From Clostridium sp. CAG:632 (lineage in GTDB: Bacteria; Bacillota; Clostridia; Lachnospirales; Lachnospiraceae): a stretch of 15,797 nucleotides of DNA. Positions 6,014 through 14,282 of the stretch are shown in pieces; the stretch's first letter is position 1; each line of letters opens with the position of its first letter. The notes beneath the pieces are model-generated. The model did no database searches. It had not been told where the DNA came from and saw only the letters and a list, made by a program, of their open reading frames with translations. The position numbers were made by a program, and so were the translations under genes. The stretch covers positions 1-15,797 of the forward strand of contig HF991297.1 of NCBI GenBank assembly GCA_000431515.1, given 5' to 3'.

Positions 6014-8991
6014 ACTGCTTTTGTCCCTTCCTGTTCCTGCTTCGTCTGTTCAATTGCGGCCATCAAGCTTCTCAAACGAATCTTTACCGCACCCAGATTC
6101 GTTACCTCATCAATCTTAATCTGTGTATATAGCTTTCCGGCCTCTTCCAGGATACTTCTCACCTCATCTGTTGTTACCGCATCCAGACCGCAGCCAAAGG
6201 AAACCAGCTGGATCAGATACATATCCGGCTGTTCCGCCGCATAACGGGCTGCTGCAAACAATCTTGCATGATAGGTCCACTGATTCAGCAGATTCGGTCG
6301 TCCGGATCTCGCAAGCGGCGCAACCGCATCCTCTGACAGCACCGCAAATCCAAGTCCCGCAACCAGCTTATGGATGCCATGATTGATTTCCGGATCGATA
6401 TGATATGGTCGCCCGGCCAAAATAATGATTTCTTTTCCCTGCTTTCTTGCCTGCTCCGTGATCCGGATTCCACGCTTCAGAACCTTATTCCGATATCCGT
6501 CATACTCTGCGTAGGCCGCCTGACAGGCCTGCTTTATCTCCGTCTTTGTAAATGTGCCAAGCTTCTTCTCCAGAATCTTTCCGATCCGCTTCGGGAACTC
6601 CTTCCGCTCATGCGGTCCTACGTAGTCATTTATAAATGAAATCTTTCCAAAATTGATCGTATTCGCCTCAATCACCTCGGGATACCCGGAGATGACCGCA
6701 CAGTTATAATTATTGGCCCCCTTTTCCCGGTCGATATTAAAGGTCATACACGGATAGAAGATCGTATCCACGCCCAGTTCGATCAGACGCTGGATATGCC
6801 CGTGCATCAGCTTCGCCGGAAAACATACCGTATCCGACGGAATCGTTCCCTGCCCTTTCAGATACATCTCTCGGTTAGAAAACTCCGTCCGTACCACCCG
6901 GTATCCGAGACTTGTGAAAAATGCATGCCAGAACGGATACATTTCATACATATTCAGCCCCATTGGTATTCCAATCGTACCGCGTGTGCCTTCTCCCGGC
7001 TGATATTCAGCCAGTAGCTTCAGTTTATACTCGTAAATATTTAACGTATCATCCTGTGCGTGGTTTGTAACCGGCTTCTCACACCGGTTACCGCCGATAA
7101 ATCGTCTGCCATTACCGAAATTATTAACCGTCAGCTGGCAATGATTGTTACATCCGTTACACAGCACACTCCGGATGGAATAGGTGAACTTCTCCAGTTC
7201 CTCCCGGCTCAGGATTCCCGTTGCCGCCTGTTGTAGTTTGGTCTGTTGTGGTTTGGCCTGTTTTTCCAGCCGTGCTTCCGCCTGCTTTTCATGTCTGGCA
7301 TAAAGTGCCGCACCATATGCACCCATCATCCCTGCGATGTCCGGTCGGATTACTTCCACACCCAGTTCCTGTTCGAATGCCCGCAGTACGGCATCATTTA
7401 AGAATGTACCTCCCTGTACTACAATCTTCTTACCAAGCTCATCTGCAGAATGTACACGGATTACCTTATACAGTGCATTTTTCACTACACTGATCGACAA
7501 TCCCGCTGAAATATCTTCTACCGAAACACCTTCCTTCTGTGCCTGTTTGACAGAAGAATTCATAAATACCGTGCATCGGGACCCCAGATCTACCGGGTGC
7601 CTTCCTTTCAGACCAAGTCGTGCGAATTCGTCAATCGGATATCCGAGTGAGCTCGCAAAAGTCTGCAAAAACGAACCACAGCCGGAGGAACAGGCTTCAT
7701 TTAAGAAAATGCTGTCAATTGCCCCACTGCGAATCTTAAAGCACTTCATATCCTGCCCGCCGATATCTATGATAAATTCCACATCCGGCATAAAGTACTT
7801 CGCCGCCGTAAAATGTGCAACCGTTTCTACTACACCGTAATCCATATTCAGAGCATTCCGGATCATATCCTCTCCGTATCCGGTAACCGCGCTTGCCCGG
7901 ATTTTCACATCCGGATATGCTGCATACATTTCAAGCAATGCTTCCCGGACCACCTCGATCGGTTTTCCCTGATTCGACTGATATTTGGAAAACAGAATTG
8001 ACCCCTTTTCATCCGTCAGAATTACCTTCAGCGTCGTAGACCCGGAATCCACACCAAGATATGCATCTCCCTGATACGGTTCCCCCTCCCGTCTTGGCAC
8101 ACAGTGTTTGGCATGTCTTTCCCGGAACGCCTCGTATTCCTCCTCATTCCGGAATAACGGATGTAGGGATACCGCATTGCCGAAATCCTGTTTTTCGCCT
8201 ATGATCTCTAACGCCTGATTCAGATCCACCCGATCCTCTGCATAATATGCAGCTCCAAGCGCTACAAAATACAGGGAATTCTCCGGGCAGATGCCCGTAC
8301 AGTGCAAAGTATCATCAAAGCTTGCCCGTAATTCCGACATAAAGGTCAACGGACCGCCCAGATAGACAATATTTCCCTCGATCGGCCGTCCCTGCGCCAG
8401 TCCGGTTATCGTCTGATTCACGATCGCATACAGGATACTGGCTGAAATATCTTCCTTCCGTGCTCCCTGATTCAACAATGGCTGAATATCTGTCTTTGCA
8501 AACACACCGCATCTGGATGCAATCGAATAAATCTTATCATGCTTCTTCGCCAGCTCATTCATCTCATCTACGGATATCTGCATCAGACTAGCCATCTGAT
8601 CTGCAAACGCACCGGTTCCACCGGCACAGGTACCATTCATCCGCACCTCCAGATTGCCATCCAGAAACAGGATCTTCGCATCTTCACCGCCAAGCTCAAT
8701 GACTACATCCGCATCCGGCAGCCGATGTCCCATTGCCACCTTGGTTGCGTATACTTCCTGTACAAACGGGATGCCCGCACGCTCTGCAAGCCCCATACCG
8801 GCCGAACCGGATATTGCACATACCACCGGCTCCGTAATCCGGAACTTCTCGATCAGTCCGCTCAGAACCTCCTGCGTTTTTTCCGTGATCATAGCATAAT
8901 GACGTTCATAGCTTTTATGTAAAATTGCACCTGTATCGTCTAGCACTACACATTTAATGGTCGTAGACCCTATATCGATTCCTATTCTCAT
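6010..8991 (-). CDS. plsA: PlsA-like double BcrA/BadF-type ATPase activase with DUF2229 domain
   Basis: This 993-residue protein has three parts. Residues 1-265 are an ASKHA-fold ATPase (DIGSTTIK 6-13; GGEDAKILFL 101-110) with activase cluster cysteines C122 (NGTCAGGTGAF) and C161 (ASRCGVF). Residues 310-565 are a second copy (DSGSTTLK 315-322; GGQDMKC 411-417; C434 and C438 in EACSSGCGS; C473 in SRCTVF). After a Gln/Lys-rich linker (565-600) comes a DUF2229/COG3580-type part with C611-x2-C614-x3-C618 and C637, then VCFPAKLMHGH (722-732), FYPCMTFN and LAGRPYHIDPE (858-868). Known activases use ATP hydrolysis to push a low-potential electron from a [4Fe-4S] cluster into a dehydratase or reductase. 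The arrangement matches plasmalogen synthase PlsA. The GGAAGG ribosome binding site is well placed. It starts 22 bases after the adenylation enzyme and overlaps plsR by 4 bases. Exact substrate is inferred, not shown. Confidence 0.75.
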   Translation of the reverse strand: MRIGIDIGSTTIKCVVLDDTGAILHKSYERHYAMITEKTQEVLSGLIEKFRITEPVVCAISGSAGMGLAERAGIPFVQEVYATKVAMGHRLPDADVVIELGGEDAKILFLDGNLEVRMNGTCAGGTGAFADQMASLMQISVDEMNELAKKHDKIYSIASRCGVFAKTDIQPLLNQGARKEDISASILYAIVNQTITGLAQGRPIEGNIVYLGGPLTFMSELRASFDDTLHCTGICPENSLYFVALGAAYYAEDRVDLNQALEIIGEKQDFGNAVSLHPLFRNEEEYEAFRERHAKHCVPRREGEPYQGDAYLGVDSGSTTLKVILTDEKGSILFSKYQSNQGKPIEVVREALLEMYAAYPDVKIRASAVTGYGEDMIRNALNMDYGVVETVAHFTAAKYFMPDVEFIIDIGGQDMKCFKIRSGAIDSIFLNEACSSGCGSFLQTFASSLGYPIDEFARLGLKGRHPVDLGSRCTVFMNSSVKQAQKEGVSVEDISAGLSISVVKNALYKVIRVHSADELGKKIVVQGGTFLNDAVLRAFEQELGVEVIRPDIAGMMGAYGAALYARHEKQAEARLEKQAKPQQTKLQQAATGILSREELEKFTYSIRSVLCNGCNNHCQLTVNNFGNGRRFIGGNRCEKPVTNHAQDDTLNIYEYKLKLLAEYQPGEGTRGTIGIPMGLNMYEMYPFWHAFFTSLGYRVVRTEFSNREMYLKGQGTIPSDTVCFPAKLMHGHIQRLIELGVDTIFYPCMTFNIDREKGANNYNCAVISGYPEVIEANTINFGKISFINDYVGPHERKEFPKRIGKILEKKLGTFTKTEIKQACQAAYAEYDGYRNKVLKRGIRITEQARKQGKEIIILAGRPYHIDPEINHGIHKLVAGLGFAVLSEDAVAPLARSGRPNLLNQWTYHARLFAAARYAAEQPDMYLIQLVSFGCGLDAVTTDEVRSILEEAGKLYTQIKIDEVTNLGAVKIRLRSLMAAIEQTKQEQEGTKAV

Positions 8992-9013
8992 TTTTATCCT
9001 TCCTGCATTCTCC

Positions 9014-11953
9014 TTACAGTGTTTTTATATAATTCAGGTACTTCAAGCTGATCTTAGACCACTTAAATCCAAGCTTTTCCAATTCATCCACTGTAAACTG
9101 GTTGCTGATTGGAACATTCTTTGATGAGGTTGCAATGGTATTATAGAAAGACAACACCGCAATCTCCTTATCATGAATCCGTTCCCTCAGGCTTTTCTCA
9201 AACACATCTTTCGGAACCCGTTTTACCCGGAGGAGCATCTTCCTGCACAGATTCTCCAGATAAAACACGTTCGGATTATAAAGATTATAGATATTATTGA
9301 TCCGGTTATGAAGTGCCAGCCTTACAAATGCATCTGCGCATTCATCAACCGCAGTAAAATCAATCGGGTATTCTGCTAGCTCACTGCTGTACATTCCCAT
9401 CTTAAACAATCCCCGGCAACGGTCCAGAAATCCATTATCCTGTGCATTTTTCTGGAATTTTCCATCCTTCATCCGCCACGTCAGATTACCGATCCGGAAA
9501 ATGTTCGCTTTCAGACCTTTTGCCCTTGCCAGAAGCACTCTCTCCTCCGCCTTGAACTTTGAATGGATATATACATTCTGCGTATAATTCTGTCCAATAT
9601 CCAGATGGAACTCATCAAAGCAAGCATTCGGATTACTCTGACTCACAGTCCCGGCACCATTAACGCTTGCCGTTGATGCGTATTGAAGAGGTGCATGTGC
9701 ATCCATACAGAAATCAATCACATTCTGGGTGCCGGTCACATTCGTCCGTTCAAAATCCGCATAATGTCCGGCATGATGTACATTTGCCGCCGTATGGATC
9801 ACCATGTCCACCCGATGCGCCAGCGTCTCATACTCTGTATCTGTCAACCCGAATCGTGGCTGTTCAATATCACCTTTTACTACCTTATATGTAAAATACT
9901 CATATTCTTTCGGAAAATAATTTTTCAGTGTCGGCCGAAGTCGTTCCTCATTCCGGACCAGGCAAACCACCTTGATCTTCCTGCGCAAAAGTTCTCTCAG
10001 AATATGTGCTCCCAGAAATCCGGTCGCTCCGGTCAGCAGAATATACTTCGGACGATTTTTATACAGGATATTGCAATCTGTCTGTATCAGCGCATTGACA
10101 TCGATGGTCTCTTCCGCTGCCGCCTGCTGCTCCAGAAGAATTGCCTGTTCCAGAAGTTCTACAGTCGGATATTCATAAATATCCTGCCCCTGCACGCCCA
10201 AAAGCGCCGCCAACTCCAATGCTGACAGGCTGTCACCTCCTAATGCAAAGAAATCATCCCGGATTCCAACATCTCGTTTACCGAGTACCTGTTCAAAAGC
10301 CTGCGTAATTCGTTTCTGCTCTGCGGTTTTCGGTGCCACATATGCTACCGCTTTCTTGCCCCGTTGCTCCCGGATCCACTGCATAACCTCATTCCGTTTG
10401 ATTTTTAACGTTGTCGTTTTCGGGAATTCCTGTGCACGAAAATCCAGTGCCACAATCCGTTTATACGTCGGAAGCTTTTCATTCAGTTTCCGGATGCCCT
10501 GCTTGATCTCCTTCTGCGCAGATGCATTACCCGGTTGCTCCGGCAGCACCAGGGCACTGAGTTTTCCATTATCATCATATACCATCGCATCCCGGATTCC
10601 GGGAACCATGATCAGATAGTTTTCCAACTCCTCCGGATATATATTCTTACCGTTATCAAGTATGATCAGATTTTTGGAACGTCCGGTTATATAAAGATAC
10701 CCATCGTCATCCAGATATCCCAGATCGCCGGTATGAAACCATCCATCTTCCATAACCTCGGCAGTAGCCTGCGGATTCTTATAGTAGCCTCTCATGACTC
10801 CATCGCCTTTTACCAGAATCTCCTGATTCTCGATCTTCAGCTGCAGATAAGCCACCGGCTTTCCGACAGAGCCAAACCGGTTACTCCCCGGATAATTGGC
10901 AGCCACCAGCGGAGCACATTCCGTCAGACCATAGCCCTGATACAGATTAATTCCAAACTCATCAAAAGCTTCCGCCACTTCCTTCCGCAAAGCCGCACCG
11001 CCCACTACAACATTCGTCAACTGTCCGCCGAATTTATCCAGCACCGGCTTATATAGTTTCCGTCTGGCATCAATGCCGACTCTGTTCAACATATGATTGC
11101 AGGCTCTGGCCGCCTTCACCTTACCTTTTACATTGCCCGCCGTAATACCTTCCTGCAGTTTTCTGTAAAAAATCTCCGCAATTGCCGGAACGATCAATAT
11201 CACTGCCGGCCGAAACCGGTTCATGTTCTCCACAATATTTTCCAGTTTATCATTAATACATACTGTAGCTCCACAATACAAAACTCCCAGATTATCAATC
11301 GTCAGCTCAAATGTATGATGAATCGGCAGCACCGAGAGTACCACCGGATCGCATTTCAGGTTTTTTGTAAAGTCCATACGGGCCACATCATTAATATTGC
11401 TCACTATATTTTTCTGACTGAGTGCAACACCCTTACTGGTACCGGTTGTGCCTGAAGTAAACAAAATCTCTGCCAAAGCTTCCCGATCTGTCACCGGAAG
11501 CATCCCCGGCATCGTCCGCAGAATTTCCCGGAACTCCGTTCCGGAGAAACTGATCACCTCCGTGACCCGGTTCTCTCCCCGCCTGATTTCTTTCATGAAC
11601 GGTTCGAATTCTTCGGATAAAAAGACTGCATCCACATCTCCCATAATAAGCAGGTTTAACAGCTCCTCTTCCGGCAGCATTTTATCAAGCGGAATCACAA
11701 TATTTCCACTGTTAATCGTCCCCAGAAATGTAACGATCCACGCATAGCTAGAGCCTCCGAGAATTGCAACATGCTTTCCCTTCCAATGCTTCTCTGTCAT
11801 CCAGGTCGCAATTGCATTCACATCCCGCTGCAGTTCCAAATATGACTTACCCACAACTGCCGCACCTTCATAATATCGATACGCAATCCTTTCTCCGTAT
11901 AATTGTGCTATTTCTGCCACAAACTCCTGCAGATCACTTAAATTTTTATTCAT
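9014..11953 (-). CDS. Adenylation-carrier-thioester reductase enzyme (carboxylic acid reductase-like, A-T-R)
   Basis: This 979-residue three-domain enzyme has an AMP-forming acyl ligase (about 1-530), a phosphopantetheine carrier (about 540-610) and a thioester reductase of the extended SDR type (about 635-979). Ligase motifs: FTSGTTGTSKG (165-175), YGLTEC (341-346), HTGDLG, and GRSKNLIILDNGKNI, the last closest to long-chain fatty acid ligases; C-terminal lysine K517 in TTTLKIKR. Carrier: FALGGDSLS with attachment Ser at 575. Reductase: TGATGFLG (641-648) for NAD(P)H, YASTAS, and the catalytic Y795-x3-K799 pair. No condensation domain is present, so the logic is acid to acyl-AMP to carrier thioester to aldehyde or alcohol. 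The start uses CGGGAG (11962-11967), 8 bases before ATG; an ATG six codons earlier is poorly spaced. It is first in the cluster, 22 bases before plsA. A fatty acid substrate is inferred only. Confidence 0.85.
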   Translation of the reverse strand: MNKNLSDLQEFVAEIAQLYGERIAYRYYEGAAVVGKSYLELQRDVNAIATWMTEKHWKGKHVAILGGSSYAWIVTFLGTINSGNIVIPLDKMLPEEELLNLLIMGDVDAVFLSEEFEPFMKEIRRGENRVTEVISFSGTEFREILRTMPGMLPVTDREALAEILFTSGTTGTSKGVALSQKNIVSNINDVARMDFTKNLKCDPVVLSVLPIHHTFELTIDNLGVLYCGATVCINDKLENIVENMNRFRPAVILIVPAIAEIFYRKLQEGITAGNVKGKVKAARACNHMLNRVGIDARRKLYKPVLDKFGGQLTNVVVGGAALRKEVAEAFDEFGINLYQGYGLTECAPLVAANYPGSNRFGSVGKPVAYLQLKIENQEILVKGDGVMRGYYKNPQATAEVMEDGWFHTGDLGYLDDDGYLYITGRSKNLIILDNGKNIYPEELENYLIMVPGIRDAMVYDDNGKLSALVLPEQPGNASAQKEIKQGIRKLNEKLPTYKRIVALDFRAQEFPKTTTLKIKRNEVMQWIREQRGKKAVAYVAPKTAEQKRITQAFEQVLGKRDVGIRDDFFALGGDSLSALELAALLGVQGQDIYEYPTVELLEQAILLEQQAAAEETIDVNALIQTDCNILYKNRPKYILLTGATGFLGAHILRELLRRKIKVVCLVRNEERLRPTLKNYFPKEYEYFTYKVVKGDIEQPRFGLTDTEYETLAHRVDMVIHTAANVHHAGHYADFERTNVTGTQNVIDFCMDAHAPLQYASTASVNGAGTVSQSNPNACFDEFHLDIGQNYTQNVYIHSKFKAEERVLLARAKGLKANIFRIGNLTWRMKDGKFQKNAQDNGFLDRCRGLFKMGMYSSELAEYPIDFTAVDECADAFVRLALHNRINNIYNLYNPNVFYLENLCRKMLLRVKRVPKDVFEKSLRERIHDKEIAVLSFYNTIATSSKNVPISNQFTVDELEKLGFKWSKISLKYLNYIKTL

Positions 11954-11961
11954 CCATATAT

Positions 11962-11967
11962 CTCCCG
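11962..11967 (-). promoter_or_regulatory. Ribosome binding site deciding the start of the A-T-R enzyme gene
   Basis: CGGGAG on the minus strand lies 8 bases before the ATG at 11953. The alternative in-frame ATG at 11971 overlaps the upstream side of this motif and has only a GGGGCGG stretch too close to it, so the shorter protein is preferred. Confidence 0.6.
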
Positions 11968-12017
11968 TCATACCGCCCCTGTATTGCCCGGTTCATTTCT
12001 ATATTGCATACACAGTA

Positions 12018-12046
12018 ATTATACTCTTTCAGTCCGCAGATTTCAA
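12018..12046 (-). promoter_or_regulatory. Promoter of the A-T-R/plsA/plsR/trxA/trxB/yqeY cluster
   Basis: On the minus strand TTGAAA (12041-12046), 17 bases, then TATAAT (12018-12023), one mismatch from consensus at each edge of the -35 only. The predicted start is near 12011, giving a leader of about 58 bases. It lies just downstream of the ilvE terminator, so the cluster is transcribed independently of ilvE. I saw no clear operator palindrome, including no FapR-like fatty-acid-regulator site, around it. Confidence 0.75.
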
Positions 12047-12070
12047 TTGTCTGTCTTTCTTCCATAATTA

Positions 12071-12103
12071 CAAAAAGAGACCGTACCTGCCGGCACAGTC
12101 TCT
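12071..12103 (-). terminator. Intrinsic terminator of ilvE
   Basis: On the minus strand AGAGACTGTGCC pairs with GGTACGGTCTCT (12 pairs including two G-T wobbles) around a GGCA loop, followed by TTTTTG. It lies 36 bases after the ilvE stop codon and before the promoter of the next cluster. Confidence 0.85.
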
Positions 12104-12138
12104 CTCCATTTTTATTTATATTCAAATCAATCGGATAA

Positions 12139-13164
12139 TTATTCAATTACCTTGATCCAACCCTTCGGAGCCTCGATGTGACCCATCTGGATACCTGTCA
12201 GAGTCTCATATAACTTCTTAGTTGTTGGTCCCATTTCTTCCATACCACTTGGCAGGCAGATTTCTTCACCGTGATCTACAATCTTTCCTACCGGTGAAAT
12301 AACAGCTGCCGTACCACACAGACCACACTCTGCAAAGTCCTTCAGTTCATCCTTATAAACCTCACGTTCTTCTACTTCAAGGCCTAAATATTCCTTAGCA
12401 ACGATCAACAGTGAACGTCTAGTGATTGATGGAAGAATACTGTTAGACTTCGGTGTTACAACCTTATTGTCCTTTGTAACAAAGATGATATTAGCGCCAC
12501 CGGTCTCTTCAACCTTGGTTCTGGTTGCAGGATCTAAGTACATATTCTCATCATAGCCTTCCTTATGTGCAGTTACGATTGCATGAAGACTCATTGCATA
12601 GTTCAGACCCGCCTTGATGTTACCGGTTCCATGCGGTGCTGCACGGTCGAAATCACTGATCCGGATTGTGATAGGCTTTGCGCCACCCTTAAAGTATGGT
12701 CCTACCGGAGTTGTAAAAATACGGAACTGATATTCATCAGCCGGCTTTACACCAATAACCGGGTTAATACCGAACATATATGGTCTGATGTATAAGGTGG
12801 CTCCTGAACCATATGGCGGAACATAGCCTGCATTTGCCTTAACCGTCTGAACAACTGCATCTACAAATCTATCTTCCGGGAATACCGGCATCTCCAGTCT
12901 TGCAGCAGACTGTGCAAGACGCTCTGCATTTAAGTCCGGACGGAAGCAGACAATATGTCCATCCTCAGTCGTATATGCCTTTAATCCTTCAAATACTGTC
13001 TGTGCATACTGCAATACACCGGCACACTCACTCATTGTAATCATATCGTCTTCAATCAGCTGTCCCTGGTCCCATGCACCATCCTTGAAGGTTGATACAT
13101 ATCTCTTATCTGTCTTAACATAGCCAAATCCCAGATTTGACCAATCAATGTTTTTCTTTTCCAT
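12139..13164 (-). CDS. ilvE: Branched-chain amino acid aminotransferase
   Basis: This is a PLP-dependent fold-type IV transaminase that interconverts leucine, isoleucine and valine with their 2-keto acids using glutamate/2-oxoglutarate. It has 341 residues, the length of the longer ilvE_II-type family. Seen: YAQTVFEGLKAY (53-64), RPYMFG (127-132), the PLP lysine K184 in TGNIKAGLNYA, the EETGGANIIFV strand (219-229), and SILPSITRRSLL (242-253). The open frame reaches 13212, but the AGGTGAGGAG ribosome binding site at 13168-13177 picks the ATG at 13164, and the predicted transcription start leaves almost no leader for the longer form. C280-x2-C283 just before GTAAVISPV gives a CxxC close to the active site. 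It has its own promoter and terminator, so it is a single-gene unit. Confidence 0.93.
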   Translation of the reverse strand: MEKKNIDWSNLGFGYVKTDKRYVSTFKDGAWDQGQLIEDDMITMSECAGVLQYAQTVFEGLKAYTTEDGHIVCFRPDLNAERLAQSAARLEMPVFPEDRFVDAVVQTVKANAGYVPPYGSGATLYIRPYMFGINPVIGVKPADEYQFRIFTTPVGPYFKGGAKPITIRISDFDRAAPHGTGNIKAGLNYAMSLHAIVTAHKEGYDENMYLDPATRTKVEETGGANIIFVTKDNKVVTPKSNSILPSITRRSLLIVAKEYLGLEVEEREVYKDELKDFAECGLCGTAAVISPVGKIVDHGEEICLPSGMEEMGPTTKKLYETLTGIQMGHIEAPKGWIKVIE

Positions 13165-13230
13165 TTTCTCCTCACCTTTCTCTAACTTCTTGAAACCGCT
13201 GGTCGCGAACATGACGATTTCATTGCACTT

Positions 13231-13259
13231 ATTGTAGTCCCTGATTTCCCGACTGTCAA
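13231..13259 (-). promoter_or_regulatory. Consensus promoter of ilvE
   Basis: On the minus strand TTGACA (13254-13259), 17 bases, then TACAAT (13231-13236). The -35 begins 5 bases after the stop codon of the aldose epimerase-family gene upstream. The expected start is near 13224. No T-box or leader-peptide attenuator fits in the roughly 60-base leader. Confidence 0.8.
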
Positions 13260-13263
13260 TAAG

Positions 13264-14142
13264 CTATTCCGCGATAATGGTATATTCTGTTTCAAAAATC
13301 TTGCCCGGGCGCAGCTCATTCCCATATTCTCGGTCTGCCAGCATGCCGGCAAAGCTCTCCCGGTCACATCGCCCATACCATGGTTCAATACATACAAACG
13401 GAGCATGTTTCTTCGCCGGTGACCAGAGTCCAAACAGCGGTGCGTCGAATTTCACTGTCAGATACGGCTTCTTATCCGGTCCTGCCAGTGCTACCTGATG
13501 TGCCTGTCCTCCTTCGATCACCAATGCATCCTCATCAAACATATGCTCTGTGATCGGCATACATCCGCCTCCGATGTCCAGTGTATGTCCTTCTGTTTCC
13601 AGAAGACCATTGACACTGAGTTTTCCGTAAGAAAGCGGTTCTTTATTATCAAAGAGCAGATAGTAATCGGTCTGTTTGCCCTCGCCGTCAATCGGACACA
13701 TAAATGCCGGATGTCCGCCAATGGAGAAAAACATAGTCTTTTTGTCTTCGTTTGCTACCCGCCACATAACTGTGATTTTCCTTCCTTCCAGCCGGTATCC
13801 GATTTCCAATCGGAACCGGAACGGGTATACCTTCAAGGACTCCTCATCTGCCTTCAGTTCAAACCAGATCGTATCTACATTATGTTCCGTCATCTGAAAT
13901 TCCCTGTCTCTGGCAAATCCATGTTGTGACATCGGATATTCTCTGCCTGCATATTTATAGGTCTTATTCTTTAAGCCTCCCACGATCGGAAATAATATCG
14001 GTGACCGTCTTCCCCAATAAGCACTGTCCCCGTGCCAGAGATAGTTTCTACCGGTCAGAATATCCTCAATCTGTATGATCTCTGCACCTGCATCTGAAAT
14101 AATCACCCGCAGGGCACCGCTCTGTAATGTATGTAATGCCAT
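13264..14142 (-). CDS. Aldose 1-epimerase family protein (LacX-like)
   Basis: This 292-residue beta-sandwich protein is of the galactose mutarotase superfamily, in the LacX/YeaD-like branch that interconverts anomers of a sugar or sugar phosphate in the cytoplasm. Seen: RRSPILFPIVGGL (45-57) with the substrate-binding arginine, HGFARDREF (74-82), GGHPAF (142-147) with the probable catalytic His144, and FVCIEPWYG (249-257) with the probable catalytic Glu253. Length is typical. GGAGG lies 7 bases before ATG. No sugar kinase, transporter or isomerase gene is adjacent, so the sugar is unknown. It is transcribed from its own region and followed within 5 bases by the ilvE promoter, with no terminator between, so some read-through into ilvE is likely. 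Confidence 0.88.
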   Translation of the reverse strand: MALHTLQSGALRVIISDAGAEIIQIEDILTGRNYLWHGDSAYWGRRSPILFPIVGGLKNKTYKYAGREYPMSQHGFARDREFQMTEHNVDTIWFELKADEESLKVYPFRFRLEIGYRLEGRKITVMWRVANEDKKTMFFSIGGHPAFMCPIDGEGKQTDYYLLFDNKEPLSYGKLSVNGLLETEGHTLDIGGGCMPITEHMFDEDALVIEGGQAHQVALAGPDKKPYLTVKFDAPLFGLWSPAKKHAPFVCIEPWYGRCDRESFAGMLADREYGNELRPGKIFETEYTIIAE

Positions 14143-14186
14143 CTTCGTTCCTCCAATTCTCAGAATATATTTAAACTTCTGATATC

Positions 14187-14215
14187 AGTATATAATATCT
14201 TTTAGCAAATGGAAA
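14187..14215 (-). promoter_or_regulatory. Possible promoter of the aldose epimerase-family gene
   Basis: On the minus strand TTTCCA (14210-14215), 17 bases, then TATACT (14187-14192). The -35 is weak. It lies between the terminator at 14241-14282 and the coding start at 14142. Confidence 0.4.
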
Positions 14216-14240
14216 GATATTATTGGCATTCCAGTCTCCG

Positions 14241-14282
14241 CAAAAGAAGAGGAAGTGCATCATTTCGAATTACACTTCCTCT
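14241..14282 (-). terminator. Probable intrinsic terminator of the unassigned minus-strand transcript
   Basis: On the minus strand AGAGGAAGTG (14282-14273) and CACTTCCTCT (14257-14248) form a 10-pair perfect stem with a 15-base loop, followed by TCTTTTG. The U-rich tail is interrupted by one C, so efficiency is uncertain. No U-tract follows on the plus strand. It could also act as an attenuator in front of the aldose epimerase-family gene. Confidence 0.6.

Noticed and set aside
7337..7840. 167-codon plus-strand frame opposite plsA.
   Set aside because: It is antisense to a strongly supported gene with conserved cysteine motifs, has no ribosome binding site, and its composition is that of a shadow frame.
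11946..12146. 66-codon minus-strand frame between ilvE and the A-T-R gene.
   Set aside because: It runs through the ilvE terminator and the next promoter, has no ribosome binding site and no protein character.
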